Source: Flavobacterium johnsoniae UW101
GTDB taxonomy: Bacteria; Bacteroidota; Bacteroidia; Flavobacteriales; Flavobacteriaceae
Assembly: GCF_000016645.1 (NCBI RefSeq)
Contig: NC_009441.1
Location: 3,720,001 to 3,784,000, forward strand
Reading direction: 5' to 3'
DNA length: 64,000 nucleotides
Shown piece after piece: positions 36,785-45,542 of the stretch. The notes beneath the pieces were generated by a model, which saw only the letters and a list, made by a program, of their open reading frames with translations, did not search any database and had not been told where the DNA came from. The position numbers were made by a program, and so were the translations under genes. The stretch's first letter is position 1. Every line of letters begins with the position of its first letter.

Positions 36785-39700
36785 ATGTCAGCAAAACTTT
36801 CAACAATAACAACACAATACCGAAGATTCACAAAGAATCAGGTACTTACAGAAGGAAACCTTAATGAGGTTGTAGATTTTTTTGACGACCAGGACCGCCT
36901 GTCCCGCATTTACCTGAGCGGCGTTGGTATAGTTTGCGGACTTTATCCCGCTTATAATGAGTCTCAAAAAACAATTACAATAACACAGGGAACTGGTATA
37001 ACTACTGATGGTGATCTTTTTAAATTATATCAGGCGGATGTATTAGGAAACAAAAAAATCGATTTTGATTCCAAAACCTATACGCACTGCAAAATCTATG
37101 ATAATACAAAAGCGGCTTATAAACCCTTTTTTTATGATGGATCAAACAAACAACTGCCTCTTTTTGAACTCTTGACAGAAGAACAGCAAAAAAAAGAAAA
37201 AGACCCTTATTTTGCTTTAGCAGAATTTAGCTCAAATACAAAATTTGAGATTAAAGAAGCCGTAGTTCTTTTGTATCTGGAGTCGTATGAAAAAGAATCT
37301 GACCTTTGCGTGAGTCTTTCTTGCGACAACCAGGGATTGGAAATCGTGGGCAATTATAAAGTTTTAATTGTCAGTAAAGCCGTTGCCGCACAAATAATGG
37401 GTCATGACAGCATGATTGGCAAAACCAATTATGTTAATTTATACCATACGTTACCAGAGCTGAAATCGAACAGAATTGTACTAAAAAAAGAAGATTTTGC
37501 TCATCTTGAGGCAATAAAACAAAATTTTACCAAAGGGATTTTCAAAAACAATATTGTAAAGAACTTGCAGGATGGTTATAATAAGCTGCTGACAGGTTTA
37601 AATATGCCTCTGGTTCTGGATGCTGTTCAAAAAAAGATAACTGAGCTGTTTAACTTTGAAGGAGACCCTGTACTTCCTCCCGATTTTCAATATCGATATA
37701 ATCTGTTAAACGATCTGGTTGATACTTATAACGAAACCAAAGCACTTTTACTCAACATAAACGATAGTTATTGTTCACCTGATATTAATGCTTTTCCAAA
37801 GCACTTAATGCTGGGCGAATTAATAAAAACTGAGCCTTGTTTTGAATTTCGTCATGATTTTTACAAATCGCCTCTGCTTACAGGAGAAAATCTTACTGCC
37901 TGCAATGACTGCCTTGCAGATGATAAAAATTCAGAAGAAAAAGACGTAAAAGATGAAATACAAATATGTTATGGTGAAAACACAGCCAGACAAAGAATGT
38001 ACAGTCTTATTTTGCGAACTGCTGAGTTATTAGAAAACTACAATCCGTTATATGATTTTATAAAAATTACACCTTCTCTGCAAATGGGCAAATTGGGCAA
38101 AAAAGCCATTCCGTTTTACAACAATGTAAACGATTCGCTTATTAAGGCCTGGGATTTTGATAAAACCATTTTAGGGTTACAAAGAAACAATGTTAGTTAC
38201 CACGATGATTTATTAAATACTAAAAAACCGCTCGAAATACATCTTGACAGTGACTTTTATAGAATTGAAGGTCATCAGGGACGCAACTACAAAGAAGCAC
38301 TAAAAGCGATTCAGCAGATTAGATTAGATAACGGTCTCGGATTCAACATAATGATTCTGGCTGTAAATGCTAATGAACTGGATAAAACCATTCAAAATTT
38401 CACCCAGTATTACCTCAACAAAAACCACGGTTACGAGCATAAAGCAGGCGTAGTTCCCGGCGGCACTTTCATTATGATTTATCTGGAAGAAAAAGTACCG
38501 TATTATTACTATTATAACACCCGAAGACCTTCTTTAACGGGAGACTTTGAAAAATTTGCCGAAGGCATCCCAATTTTAAATCCAATTGTTGCCGATTTTT
38601 CACTGCCGTATCTATGCTGCGATGAAAACAATATTGGACTTACTTTACCTGTAGATAAAATTTGTTTTGACAGCAAAACACCTCCTCTGCCGTTTAAAGT
38701 ATCTCCAGCTGGAGGATTTGTAAAAGCCAATGTTAGACCAGATCAAAACGGAGGAATAGCTGTAAATGAATTGGGAGTACTTGTTTTTGATCCAAATTTA
38801 GTCAGCAAAGAGTTAATTGGTCAAACGATAACCTTTACCGTTAATAATTTTGATACTGACTGTAAGATAACCATTTTCGAAAAACCAAAATTCGATTTTA
38901 TCGCAGTTCCTTTAAAACCTTCAGGAATCAGCGAAACCGAAGTTACTTTTACCGTAACAGGAGACAATCTTGCGGGTAATAAATTTACCTGGAATTTTGG
39001 AGACAAAACCGATCTTGTTACAGACGACAAGACCGAAATAAAACACATTTACAAATACAATGGTGAATCGCAAAAGAAATTCACATTTGATGTTACGCTG
39101 AATGCTGATAATGGCAACTGCGGTTTTCAGGTTACTCATCCTGTGAGTTTTGAAATTGAAGATCCAAAAGTACTCATAGATGGTAAATTAACAAACAGAA
39201 TATCTTTTTGCAGAAACGAAAAACCGGTTGTACTTACTCTTGAACCAAATGTAAAAGGAGCTGTTATTTCCGGCGATGGTGTTGTAATAACAAAAGGAGG
39301 AATAGTTCGGTTTAATCCAGCCGATGTTCCTCCGGGTGCAGCAAGCGTAACCATTCTTATAGACGGCAAGCCATCTAATCTTATAATTACACTTTTAGAC
39401 CTTCCTACTGCAAGTTTTACTTTCAATATAGATGCTGCAGGAATTCTAACCTTAATCAACAACTCGGTAAATGCTGCAGCTTATACATGGGATGTCAATA
39501 AGGAAATAATAAAAACAGATAAAAAAGATCCAATCACAAGACCAATTGCTTTATTTAATGAATCTTCCATTTCTGTTTTACTAACTGCCGAAGGCAAATG
39601 CGGCTCCGTAAACGATGGTCCAAGGCTAATTGAGATAAAAAAACCAGTTGAAGTAAATGCATGTCTTGAAAGTGCCGGCCAATTTGTTAAAAGTTCAATT

Positions 39701-40210
39701 GAAACCGTTTCTAATTTAAAAGAAATTTCTGTTTTAAATAAGTTCAACAGACAGACTAACAGCTTCATTACTGAAACCGAAAACAGATATGTACAAGTTC
39801 AAAATGACCTTGAAAGTTACATCAGCGGAACGTTAAATGACAAATTACCTGAATTATTTACACAGGAATATTTCAACTTTATATCAACAGTTACGGCCTC
39901 TGCTGTAAGAGCGCAGAATGCAGAGCAGATTACTGCGGTACAAAAACTTATATCGCTGAATACTTCCTTGTTTTATACTATTTTGAGATGTCAGGATGCC
40001 AAAACGCTTAAAGCATTTGAAGAACAAATTACGCGAACATCATCACTTTTCAGCAGTTTATTTCAAGGTTTCATAGAAATAAAATTCAACACAGATACTG
40101 ACGGATCATTGAAAAAATTCTTGTCCGGCATGGCAAAAGTATTTGCAAAAATTGATTTTATCCTGTCAAACTTAAACATACAAATAGAAAACCTTACCGC
40201 TGGTGCTTAA
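36785..40210 (+). CDS. PKD-domain eCIS structural protein, candidate fibre or outer baseplate
   Basis: A 1141-residue protein conserved in position with the Afp13 fibre gene (between Afp12 and Afp14 equivalents), but not similar to adenovirus-type Afp13. The N terminus (TTQYRRFTKNQVLTEGNLNEVVDFFDDQDRLSRIYLSG region) resembles a module of Bacteroidota eCIS loci. Residues about 640-980 contain beta-sandwich domains including a PKD domain (TWNFGDKTDLV, with HIYKYNG). The last 150 residues are helical. PKD and Ig-like domains commonly bind carbohydrates or proteins at surfaces, so host attachment is plausible. Not proven; it could instead be a baseplate component. Confidence 0.7.
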   Translation: MSAKLSTITTQYRRFTKNQVLTEGNLNEVVDFFDDQDRLSRIYLSGVGIVCGLYPAYNESQKTITITQGTGITTDGDLFKLYQADVLGNKKIDFDSKTYTHCKIYDNTKAAYKPFFYDGSNKQLPLFELLTEEQQKKEKDPYFALAEFSSNTKFEIKEAVVLLYLESYEKESDLCVSLSCDNQGLEIVGNYKVLIVSKAVAAQIMGHDSMIGKTNYVNLYHTLPELKSNRIVLKKEDFAHLEAIKQNFTKGIFKNNIVKNLQDGYNKLLTGLNMPLVLDAVQKKITELFNFEGDPVLPPDFQYRYNLLNDLVDTYNETKALLLNINDSYCSPDINAFPKHLMLGELIKTEPCFEFRHDFYKSPLLTGENLTACNDCLADDKNSEEKDVKDEIQICYGENTARQRMYSLILRTAELLENYNPLYDFIKITPSLQMGKLGKKAIPFYNNVNDSLIKAWDFDKTILGLQRNNVSYHDDLLNTKKPLEIHLDSDFYRIEGHQGRNYKEALKAIQQIRLDNGLGFNIMILAVNANELDKTIQNFTQYYLNKNHGYEHKAGVVPGGTFIMIYLEEKVPYYYYYNTRRPSLTGDFEKFAEGIPILNPIVADFSLPYLCCDENNIGLTLPVDKICFDSKTPPLPFKVSPAGGFVKANVRPDQNGGIAVNELGVLVFDPNLVSKELIGQTITFTVNNFDTDCKITIFEKPKFDFIAVPLKPSGISETEVTFTVTGDNLAGNKFTWNFGDKTDLVTDDKTEIKHIYKYNGESQKKFTFDVTLNADNGNCGFQVTHPVSFEIEDPKVLIDGKLTNRISFCRNEKPVVLTLEPNVKGAVISGDGVVITKGGIVRFNPADVPPGAASVTILIDGKPSNLIITLLDLPTASFTFNIDAAGILTLINNSVNAAAYTWDVNKEIIKTDKKDPITRPIALFNESSISVLLTAEGKCGSVNDGPRLIEIKKPVEVNACLESAGQFVKSSIETVSNLKEISVLNKFNRQTNSFITETENRYVQVQNDLESYISGTLNDKLPELFTQEYFNFISTVTASAVRAQNAEQITAVQKLISLNTSLFYTILRCQDAKTLKAFEEQITRTSSLFSSLFQGFIEIKFNTDTDGSLKKFLSGMAKVFAKIDFILSNLNIQIENLTAGA

Positions 40211-41951
40211 TTCAAATAAACATATTATCAATAAAGTCTTCCTTGAGATAAATACCAATTCTAAAGAAAAAGGATGTTATCTCAAGGACAATATTGATGT
40301 GTTTTTACAAAAGGAAATATTCTCGATTTTAGAAAATTACTTTAACGAACTGGATTCAAAAAATCCTTCACACAGCATACAATTAGACAAACTCAACCTT
40401 GATATTGCCATAAATCAAAATTTAGATTTTAAAGATTTCAAAGAACAAATTCTTAAAAAAATCAGCAGACAAGTCGAAGAAGTTTTTGAAAAAGAAGAAA
40501 AAAATATTGAAGGTTACAAACGCATCAACCCGCAGGAAAAAGATATAGAAGGCTTTTTTCACTTTCTGGAAACAGGTACAAATCCTTGGTGGATAACTTT
40601 AAATAATGATTTTAAAATAATTGAGGATAAAACATTTAACGAAATCCTGAATAATAAAAACTTCTCTTTTAAATGGGCAAATGCAATGCAGAAATCAATT
40701 GCAAGAACAAGGTTCATTAAACAATTTAGTGACAGCCAAATTGTAACCATTATTAAAAAAGGAATTGTACTTAAAAAAAATAATGCCGAGAACAGTGCCA
40801 AAATAATCAGGATTGAAGCGATAAAAAAACAGATTGAAACCAGTATTTCAAAAAATCAATTGATTCCGAATCAAAGATTTTTAATGTGGGAAATAGTTGT
40901 TTTAAATCTTTTGGAAACAAACCATGCAATTGTAAAACAAAAGCTTTCCAGATTAATTCAAAGTGTATTTGAATTTCATAAAAAAGACAGCTTTTTAGAA
41001 TACAAAGCGCTTTTTCTAAAAGAAATTGAAAATCAGATAGAAAACCAAAACGAATTGGAATTACTGGCTGATCTTGATGTTGCTGTTTTGATTATCGAAA
41101 AAAAACTAGACAAAGTCATTTTAAAAGAAAGAGAAACGGAAATAGAGACTTCACTAAAAAAACAAACGTCAATAAAACCTGAGGTTGAGATTGAAAATAA
41201 GAGAGCAACAGAAAATGAAAATGAAACAGAAATAAAAAGTATTCAGGAAAACAATGAAACAACAACAACCAACCCTGATTTGATTTTATTGAAAGATAAA
41301 GATACAGCCGTTGACAGCGGTAACAAAGATATCGAACCCTTATTAAATCAATTAAAAGAAAAAACACCAAATAACCACGAAGAAGTAATCGATAAAAAAG
41401 AATCTTCTTTTGAAAAAGAAAAAGGCAGAAACGAAGAAATAGCAGACAATGCTATTAGCGAATTATATGTTGACAATGCGGGTTTAGTATTAATTCATCC
41501 TTTTTTGAAATCTCTTTTTGAGAATTGCAAACTGCTCAATAAAGACAATACTATCAATAATCCTGAAACTGCTGCTCACCTATTGCACTATACAGCCACA
41601 GGAAAAGAGCAGGATTATGAAAACGCTATGATCTTCGAAAAGTTTTTATGCAATATTCCAACAGCCGAACCTATTGAAAGAAACATTGTACTCTCAGAAC
41701 AAATGAAAAAAGAAGCTGCAGCAATGCTGGAAGCCGTTTTGAGTAATTGGGATGTAATGAAAACATCATCGGCAGAATTGCTTCAAAACGAATTTTTACA
41801 GCGTCCCGGAAAACTGAACAGCAATGGAGACGAAAGCCCTGTAATAACTATGGAACGAAAAACACAAGATGTTTTATTAGACAAATTAAGCTGGAATTTG
41901 AGCATCATAAAATTGGCTTGGAAAAAACGAATCATATATGTTAACTGGTAA
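40203..41951 (+). CDS. eCIS tape-measure protein (Afp14-like, CIS_TMP)
   Basis: A 582-residue protein starting at GTG 40203, which overlaps the stop codon of the preceding gene; no ATG is available near the frame start. N-terminal HIINKVFLEINTNSKEKG and the C-terminal block LYVDNAGLVLIHPFLKSLFENC through LEAVLSNWDVMKTSSAELLQNEFLQRPG are typical of contractile injection system tape-measure proteins. Residues about 300-415 are a highly charged Glu/Lys/Thr/Asn low-complexity segment, presumably the length-setting extended part. In Afp, Afp14 sets particle length. Confidence 0.92.
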   Translation: MLNSNKHIINKVFLEINTNSKEKGCYLKDNIDVFLQKEIFSILENYFNELDSKNPSHSIQLDKLNLDIAINQNLDFKDFKEQILKKISRQVEEVFEKEEKNIEGYKRINPQEKDIEGFFHFLETGTNPWWITLNNDFKIIEDKTFNEILNNKNFSFKWANAMQKSIARTRFIKQFSDSQIVTIIKKGIVLKKNNAENSAKIIRIEAIKKQIETSISKNQLIPNQRFLMWEIVVLNLLETNHAIVKQKLSRLIQSVFEFHKKDSFLEYKALFLKEIENQIENQNELELLADLDVAVLIIEKKLDKVILKERETEIETSLKKQTSIKPEVEIENKRATENENETEIKSIQENNETTTTNPDLILLKDKDTAVDSGNKDIEPLLNQLKEKTPNNHEEVIDKKESSFEKEKGRNEEIADNAISELYVDNAGLVLIHPFLKSLFENCKLLNKDNTINNPETAAHLLHYTATGKEQDYENAMIFEKFLCNIPTAEPIERNIVLSEQMKKEAAAMLEAVLSNWDVMKTSSAELLQNEFLQRPGKLNSNGDESPVITMERKTQDVLLDKLSWNLSIIKLAWKKRIIYVNW

Positions 41952-41962
41952 AAATTGAAAAC

Positions 41963-42541
41963 ATGAATATTGAAAACACCTCTTTCTTAGAATATGATAA
42001 AAAAAACATTCGCAGCTTTCAACAAATGGCGTTAGAATTTTTATTCAATAATGTAAACATGTCAAAAGTAGTCTTTTGCGGAGGTGTTGCAGACTATCTC
42101 AATCTTCGCGAATATTATAACATTACCATTAATGATATAGATCTGATTTTTGAAAACGAACAGGATTTACAACCCATGATCAACAAATTGGAAACAAAAA
42201 GATATCTCTCTAAATACTATAAAACAAAAAATGGTGAAGCGTTAGTGCATATTTTCAGAGTTGGAGAAAATTCAATTAATATAGACAGCTTTCCAAGGGA
42301 TTTTTCCAATTCAACCTATATACAATCGTCTTTACTGGGTAAAATGGTCTGGCATACCTCATTTGAAGAAAGTAAAAAAAACCATAATACCGAAATACAT
42401 CTCAACACTTCAGAAGTTAAGGGCGTTGATTATCAATGGAGACGATTGTACAAACACAGCCGAAAAGCTTCTTTGTACAACAATGTGACTTTTCTGGAAG
42501 AGAAAAACTTAATTCATACAATTAAAAAAAATATTTTATGA
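41963..42541 (+). CDS. Nucleotidyltransferase-like protein in the eCIS operon
   Basis: A 192-residue protein. Its central feature is FCGGVADYLNLREYYNITINDIDLIFE (positions 38-64): Gly40-Gly41 followed by Asp58-x-Asp60, the GG...DxD pattern of the polymerase-beta type nucleotidyltransferase fold, followed by a segment with another candidate acid (INIDSFPRDF). The C terminus is basic. No known toxin or eCIS structural family comes to mind. It lacks the DUF4157 cargo domain. It overlaps the next gene by 4 bp (ATGA), tying it to the two glycosyltransferase-like genes. Possible roles are nucleotide-sugar or nucleotidyl modification; this is inference. Confidence 0.6.
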   Translation: MNIENTSFLEYDKKNIRSFQQMALEFLFNNVNMSKVVFCGGVADYLNLREYYNITINDIDLIFENEQDLQPMINKLETKRYLSKYYKTKNGEALVHIFRVGENSINIDSFPRDFSNSTYIQSSLLGKMVWHTSFEESKKNHNTEIHLNTSEVKGVDYQWRRLYKHSRKASLYNNVTFLEEKNLIHTIKKNIL

Positions 42542-43365
42542 AGGAAGAGCCTAGAATAATTTACAGCTTAGATGCATTTCCTATCAGCAACAATCGATGG
42601 AACGAAGGCAATAAATTTAAAGAAACAATTTATTCGACAGCTCTAAGCATATTATACAGCCACTTATGGTATAAAGATATTGAGCTTTATGCTGACGAAA
42701 CAGCGTATAAGTTTTTGTATATGCTTCCGTGCAGGGTGACTAAAATCAGAAGTAACGAAGACGCTGTCATTTGGATGAAATCGAAGATTGATGTTATGGA
42801 AAAACAAACAAAACCTTTTATTCACCTTGATAATGATGCCTTTATAAAAAAGAAAATAAACTTTGATTTTGATAAAGTGATTGTTGAACAAAATGATTAC
42901 GAACTGTACAGTATGTATCAATATCGTCTGGATTTTTTTAATCAATACACTCAGGATTTAGATTATTGGAAACCAGATCTGGGATATGCATTTAATTGCG
43001 GCGTATTAGGTTTTAGAGACTTGGAGCTTCGGGATGAGTTTTTAAAAGCCTACTATGCTTTAGAGGAAATTTTTATTAAAAATAATAATCTGGGAATAAC
43101 AAGAATAGAACCCTGTATTGTTTTAGAGCAATATAATCTGGCCGCATTGTTACATCATAAAAATATTAAACCAACATTACTGCTCTGGAAAAAAAACTTA
43201 TTCGAAAACAGCCAGCTTGCAGACAGAATTGGCTACACACACATTGCCGGTCAAAAAAAATACCGGATAGACATTGTTCAGGAAATAGAAAACAGGCTTT
43301 TTAAACTGTTTCCGTATTGGTACAAAGAAGTAAAAAGTGCTTTAGAAAAAGAAGGCATCGCTTAA
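42538..43365 (+). CDS. GT-A glycosyltransferase-like protein 1 (DUF6734-like)
   Basis: A 275-residue soluble protein. Features of a GT-A/GT8-like fold are visible: an N-terminal strand (RIIYSLDAFPISNNRWNEG), the DxD metal site Asp98-Asn-Asp100 in KPFIHLDNDAFIKK, and the acceptor-loop motif LGYAFNCGVLGF. The C terminus holds a YTHIAGQKK segment with a histidine like the late metal-binding His of GT8. No membrane or signal sequence is present. It is coupled to the nucleotidyltransferase-like gene upstream and has a tandem paralogue downstream. Function is unknown: modification of eCIS particle proteins or a delivered glycosylating effector are both possible. Confidence 0.65.
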   Translation: MKEEPRIIYSLDAFPISNNRWNEGNKFKETIYSTALSILYSHLWYKDIELYADETAYKFLYMLPCRVTKIRSNEDAVIWMKSKIDVMEKQTKPFIHLDNDAFIKKKINFDFDKVIVEQNDYELYSMYQYRLDFFNQYTQDLDYWKPDLGYAFNCGVLGFRDLELRDEFLKAYYALEEIFIKNNNLGITRIEPCIVLEQYNLAALLHHKNIKPTLLLWKKNLFENSQLADRIGYTHIAGQKKYRIDIVQEIENRLFKLFPYWYKEVKSALEKEGIA

Positions 43366-43385
43366 AAAACTATAAAAAGCTATAT

Positions 43386-44246
43386 ATGAAACAACGACAC
43401 AAGATGATTTACAGCCTTGATGTGCTTCCTATAATGAATAACAGATGGAATATGGGAGACAAACTAAAGGAAACCATCTACATGACGGCTCTAAGTATTT
43501 TATACAGCCATTTGTGGTATGATGAAATTGAACTTTATGTAGATGAAATAGGTTTTAAATTCCTGTATATGCTTCCTTGTGCTGTTACCAAAGTGCAAAA
43601 TGACAATAAAATTGAGCTATGGATGAAGTCTAAAATTAATGCTATGGAACTGCAGACAAAACCGTTTGTTCATATAGACACGGACATATTTATCAGGAAA
43701 AAAATAGATTTTAGTTTTGATGATGTAATAGTAGAACGCAGGGAAGATACTTATGAAATGCATTACAGGAAACAGGTAGAATTATTTACCAGATACACCC
43801 ATAACTTACCTTATTGGAATACCAATTTAGGCTATTCTTATAACTGCGGCATATTTGGCTTTAACGATCTCAGGCTCCGCGATGAATTTATAAAAAGCTA
43901 TTTTGATTTGGAGAAAATTTACTTAGAAAACCAGCAAAGCTTTTCTGCATTGAAACAAGAAGGTTATGAAACCTGCATTTTAATAGAACAATATACTCTT
44001 GCCTCACTGTTGAATTATAAAAACAATAATCCTACAATCCTATTGAAAGGAGAAAATATAAGAGAGCAGGGAAAATATGCAGATACTATTGGGTATTCTC
44101 ATTTTTTTGGAATGAAAAAATATGACAAATATGTTGTTGACGAGATTGAACTTCGGCTCTCTAAAATATTTCCGTACTGGTACAGGCAGATAAAAAATGC
44201 ATTAGAGAAAGAAGGTATTGTGGCGAGTAATGCACAGTTTGTTTAG
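43386..44246 (+). CDS. GT-A glycosyltransferase-like protein 2 (DUF6734-like)
   Basis: A 286-residue paralogue of the preceding gene. I take ATG 43386 (MKQRHKMIYSLDVLPIMNNR); the ORF could be opened earlier, but that segment overlaps the first paralogue in another frame. The two proteins align nearly throughout, with identical spacing: DxD at 98-100 (HIDTDIFIRKK here), YNCGIFGF for the acceptor motif, and GYSHFFGMKKY near the end. A 12-residue insertion (SFSALKQEGYET) and a longer C terminus distinguish this copy. The aspartate pair is a more canonical DTD than the DND of copy 1. It arose by tandem duplication. Confidence 0.65.
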   Translation: MKQRHKMIYSLDVLPIMNNRWNMGDKLKETIYMTALSILYSHLWYDEIELYVDEIGFKFLYMLPCAVTKVQNDNKIELWMKSKINAMELQTKPFVHIDTDIFIRKKIDFSFDDVIVERREDTYEMHYRKQVELFTRYTHNLPYWNTNLGYSYNCGIFGFNDLRLRDEFIKSYFDLEKIYLENQQSFSALKQEGYETCILIEQYTLASLLNYKNNNPTILLKGENIREQGKYADTIGYSHFFGMKKYDKYVVDEIELRLSKIFPYWYRQIKNALEKEGIVASNAQFV

Positions 44247-44287
44247 TGAAACAAATTAGTAATCCAAAATGGTAAAAAGGACTAATC

Positions 44288-45505
44288 ATGAGAGAATTTG
44301 AACAAAAAAAAGCAGTTAATCACTCTCCTTCTACTTTTTTTGGGCCAAAAGTTCAAAAAAAACTGACTACAGGCACTGTTGGAGACAAATACGAAACAGA
44401 AGCTGATAGTGTTGCAGACAAAGTAGTTAACAAACGTAATACAGGAGGTTTACTGCAATCTAAAAGTGAAAACACTGTACAGCAAAAACCTATTTCAGAA
44501 ACTATTTCAACGGTTCAAAAACAAGATTTAGCACAAGAAAAGCCTTTACAAAAAAAGGGCAAAGAAAAAGAAGAAGATAAAAAAGTGCAAAAGAAATCCG
44601 ATAAGGAAGAAGATAAAAAGGTACAGAAAAAAGGAGAAAAAGAGGAAGACAAAAAGGTTCAAAAGAAATCCGATAAGGAAGAAGATAAAAAAGTACAGAA
44701 AAAGGAAAAAAAAGAAGAAGACAAGAAAGTACAGAAAAAATGTGCCGATTGCGAAAACGAAGACAAGAAGGCTCAGAAGAAAGAAGAAAAAAAAGACGAA
44801 AAACCAGTTCAGGCAAAGTTTAAGGAATCAAACTCAGTAAATGAAGGAGTCGAAAATACTCTCAACAGCTCAAAAGGCGGCGGCAGTGCTATGGATAAAA
44901 ATACAAAGCAGGAAATGGAATCTGGTTTTGGTGCCGATTTCAGCAATGTAAACATCCATACAGACAGCAAAGCTGTACAAATGAGTGAAGAACTGGGCGC
45001 GCAGGCTTTTACACACGGCAGCGATGTTTATTTCAATAAAGGAAAATACAACCCAGACTCTAAAGAAGGTAAACATTTGCTTGCGCATGAACTCACGCAC
45101 ACAATACAGCAAACAGGCAGTAAAGCCCGAAATAATGTTCAAAAAAAGGACATGCTGCAATTATCGACAATGCCCTGGAACATTAGCCGATGGACAACTC
45201 AGGTAAGAGAGTCTAATAATTTTACCGTGAGTAATGGCGGAACGGTTACAGTAACATCAAATTTAGCTTGGGATGGTCCGCCAAGATGCAGGGATATTGC
45301 CAGCACAATAGAAGTAAATATATATAGAAAAAGATTTTTAATAGACAGCAAAGAACATAGCGCCTCAATTTCATTATCAGGAGGAAGTACTTCGGTTTCT
45401 AATTTAACTGATGGCACTTATTATGTAGAAATTGTCTTAAGCGGCTATAATGGCGATCCAACACATTGCAGTTTAGCAGGAAGAGTTGACATTGATGCAA
45501 CCTGA
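44288..45505 (+). CDS. eCIS cargo protein with DUF4157 core domain, small C-terminal domain
   Basis: A 405-residue protein. The N-terminal short motif TVGDKYETEADSVADKVV (30-47) is typical of eCIS cargo. Residues 90-170 are five-fold repeats of KEEDKKVQKK-like decamers ending in CADCEN. The DUF4157 domain spans about 195-278, with HELTH (267-271) as HExxH metal-binding site and GADFSNVNIHTDSKA before it. The last 115 residues form an unrecognised beta-rich domain with a YYVEIVLSG strand and three cysteines. DUF4157 proteins are thought to be loaded into the eCIS tube lumen (established for the family); the activity of the C-terminal domain is unknown. Confidence 0.85.
   Translation: MREFEQKKAVNHSPSTFFGPKVQKKLTTGTVGDKYETEADSVADKVVNKRNTGGLLQSKSENTVQQKPISETISTVQKQDLAQEKPLQKKGKEKEEDKKVQKKSDKEEDKKVQKKGEKEEDKKVQKKSDKEEDKKVQKKEKKEEDKKVQKKCADCENEDKKAQKKEEKKDEKPVQAKFKESNSVNEGVENTLNSSKGGGSAMDKNTKQEMESGFGADFSNVNIHTDSKAVQMSEELGAQAFTHGSDVYFNKGKYNPDSKEGKHLLAHELTHTIQQTGSKARNNVQKKDMLQLSTMPWNISRWTTQVRESNNFTVSNGGTVTVTSNLAWDGPPRCRDIASTIEVNIYRKRFLIDSKEHSASISLSGGSTSVSNLTDGTYYVEIVLSGYNGDPTHCSLAGRVDIDAT
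44565..44790 (+). repeat. Tandem repeat encoding KEEDKKVQKK units
   Basis: Five imperfect copies of a 36-bp unit encoding Lys/Glu-rich dodecamers (core EEDKKVQKK) lie in the first DUF4157 cargo gene. Units alternate between SDK and GEK or EKK spacers. The linker separates the N-terminal motif from the DUF4157 domain. Confidence 0.85.
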
Positions 45506-45542
45506 TAACGAAATGATTTTCTGTAAAATATAATAATCAAAT

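Noticed and set aside
44565..44790. Possible CRISPR-like array
   Set aside because: The regular repeats are in frame and encode Lys/Glu units with no unique spacers; no cas gene is in the window.
44502..44816. 104-codon frame antisense to the Lys/Glu repeat of the first cargo gene
   Set aside because: A repetitive Leu/Phe frame is the complement of the lysine/glutamate repeat, not an independent gene.
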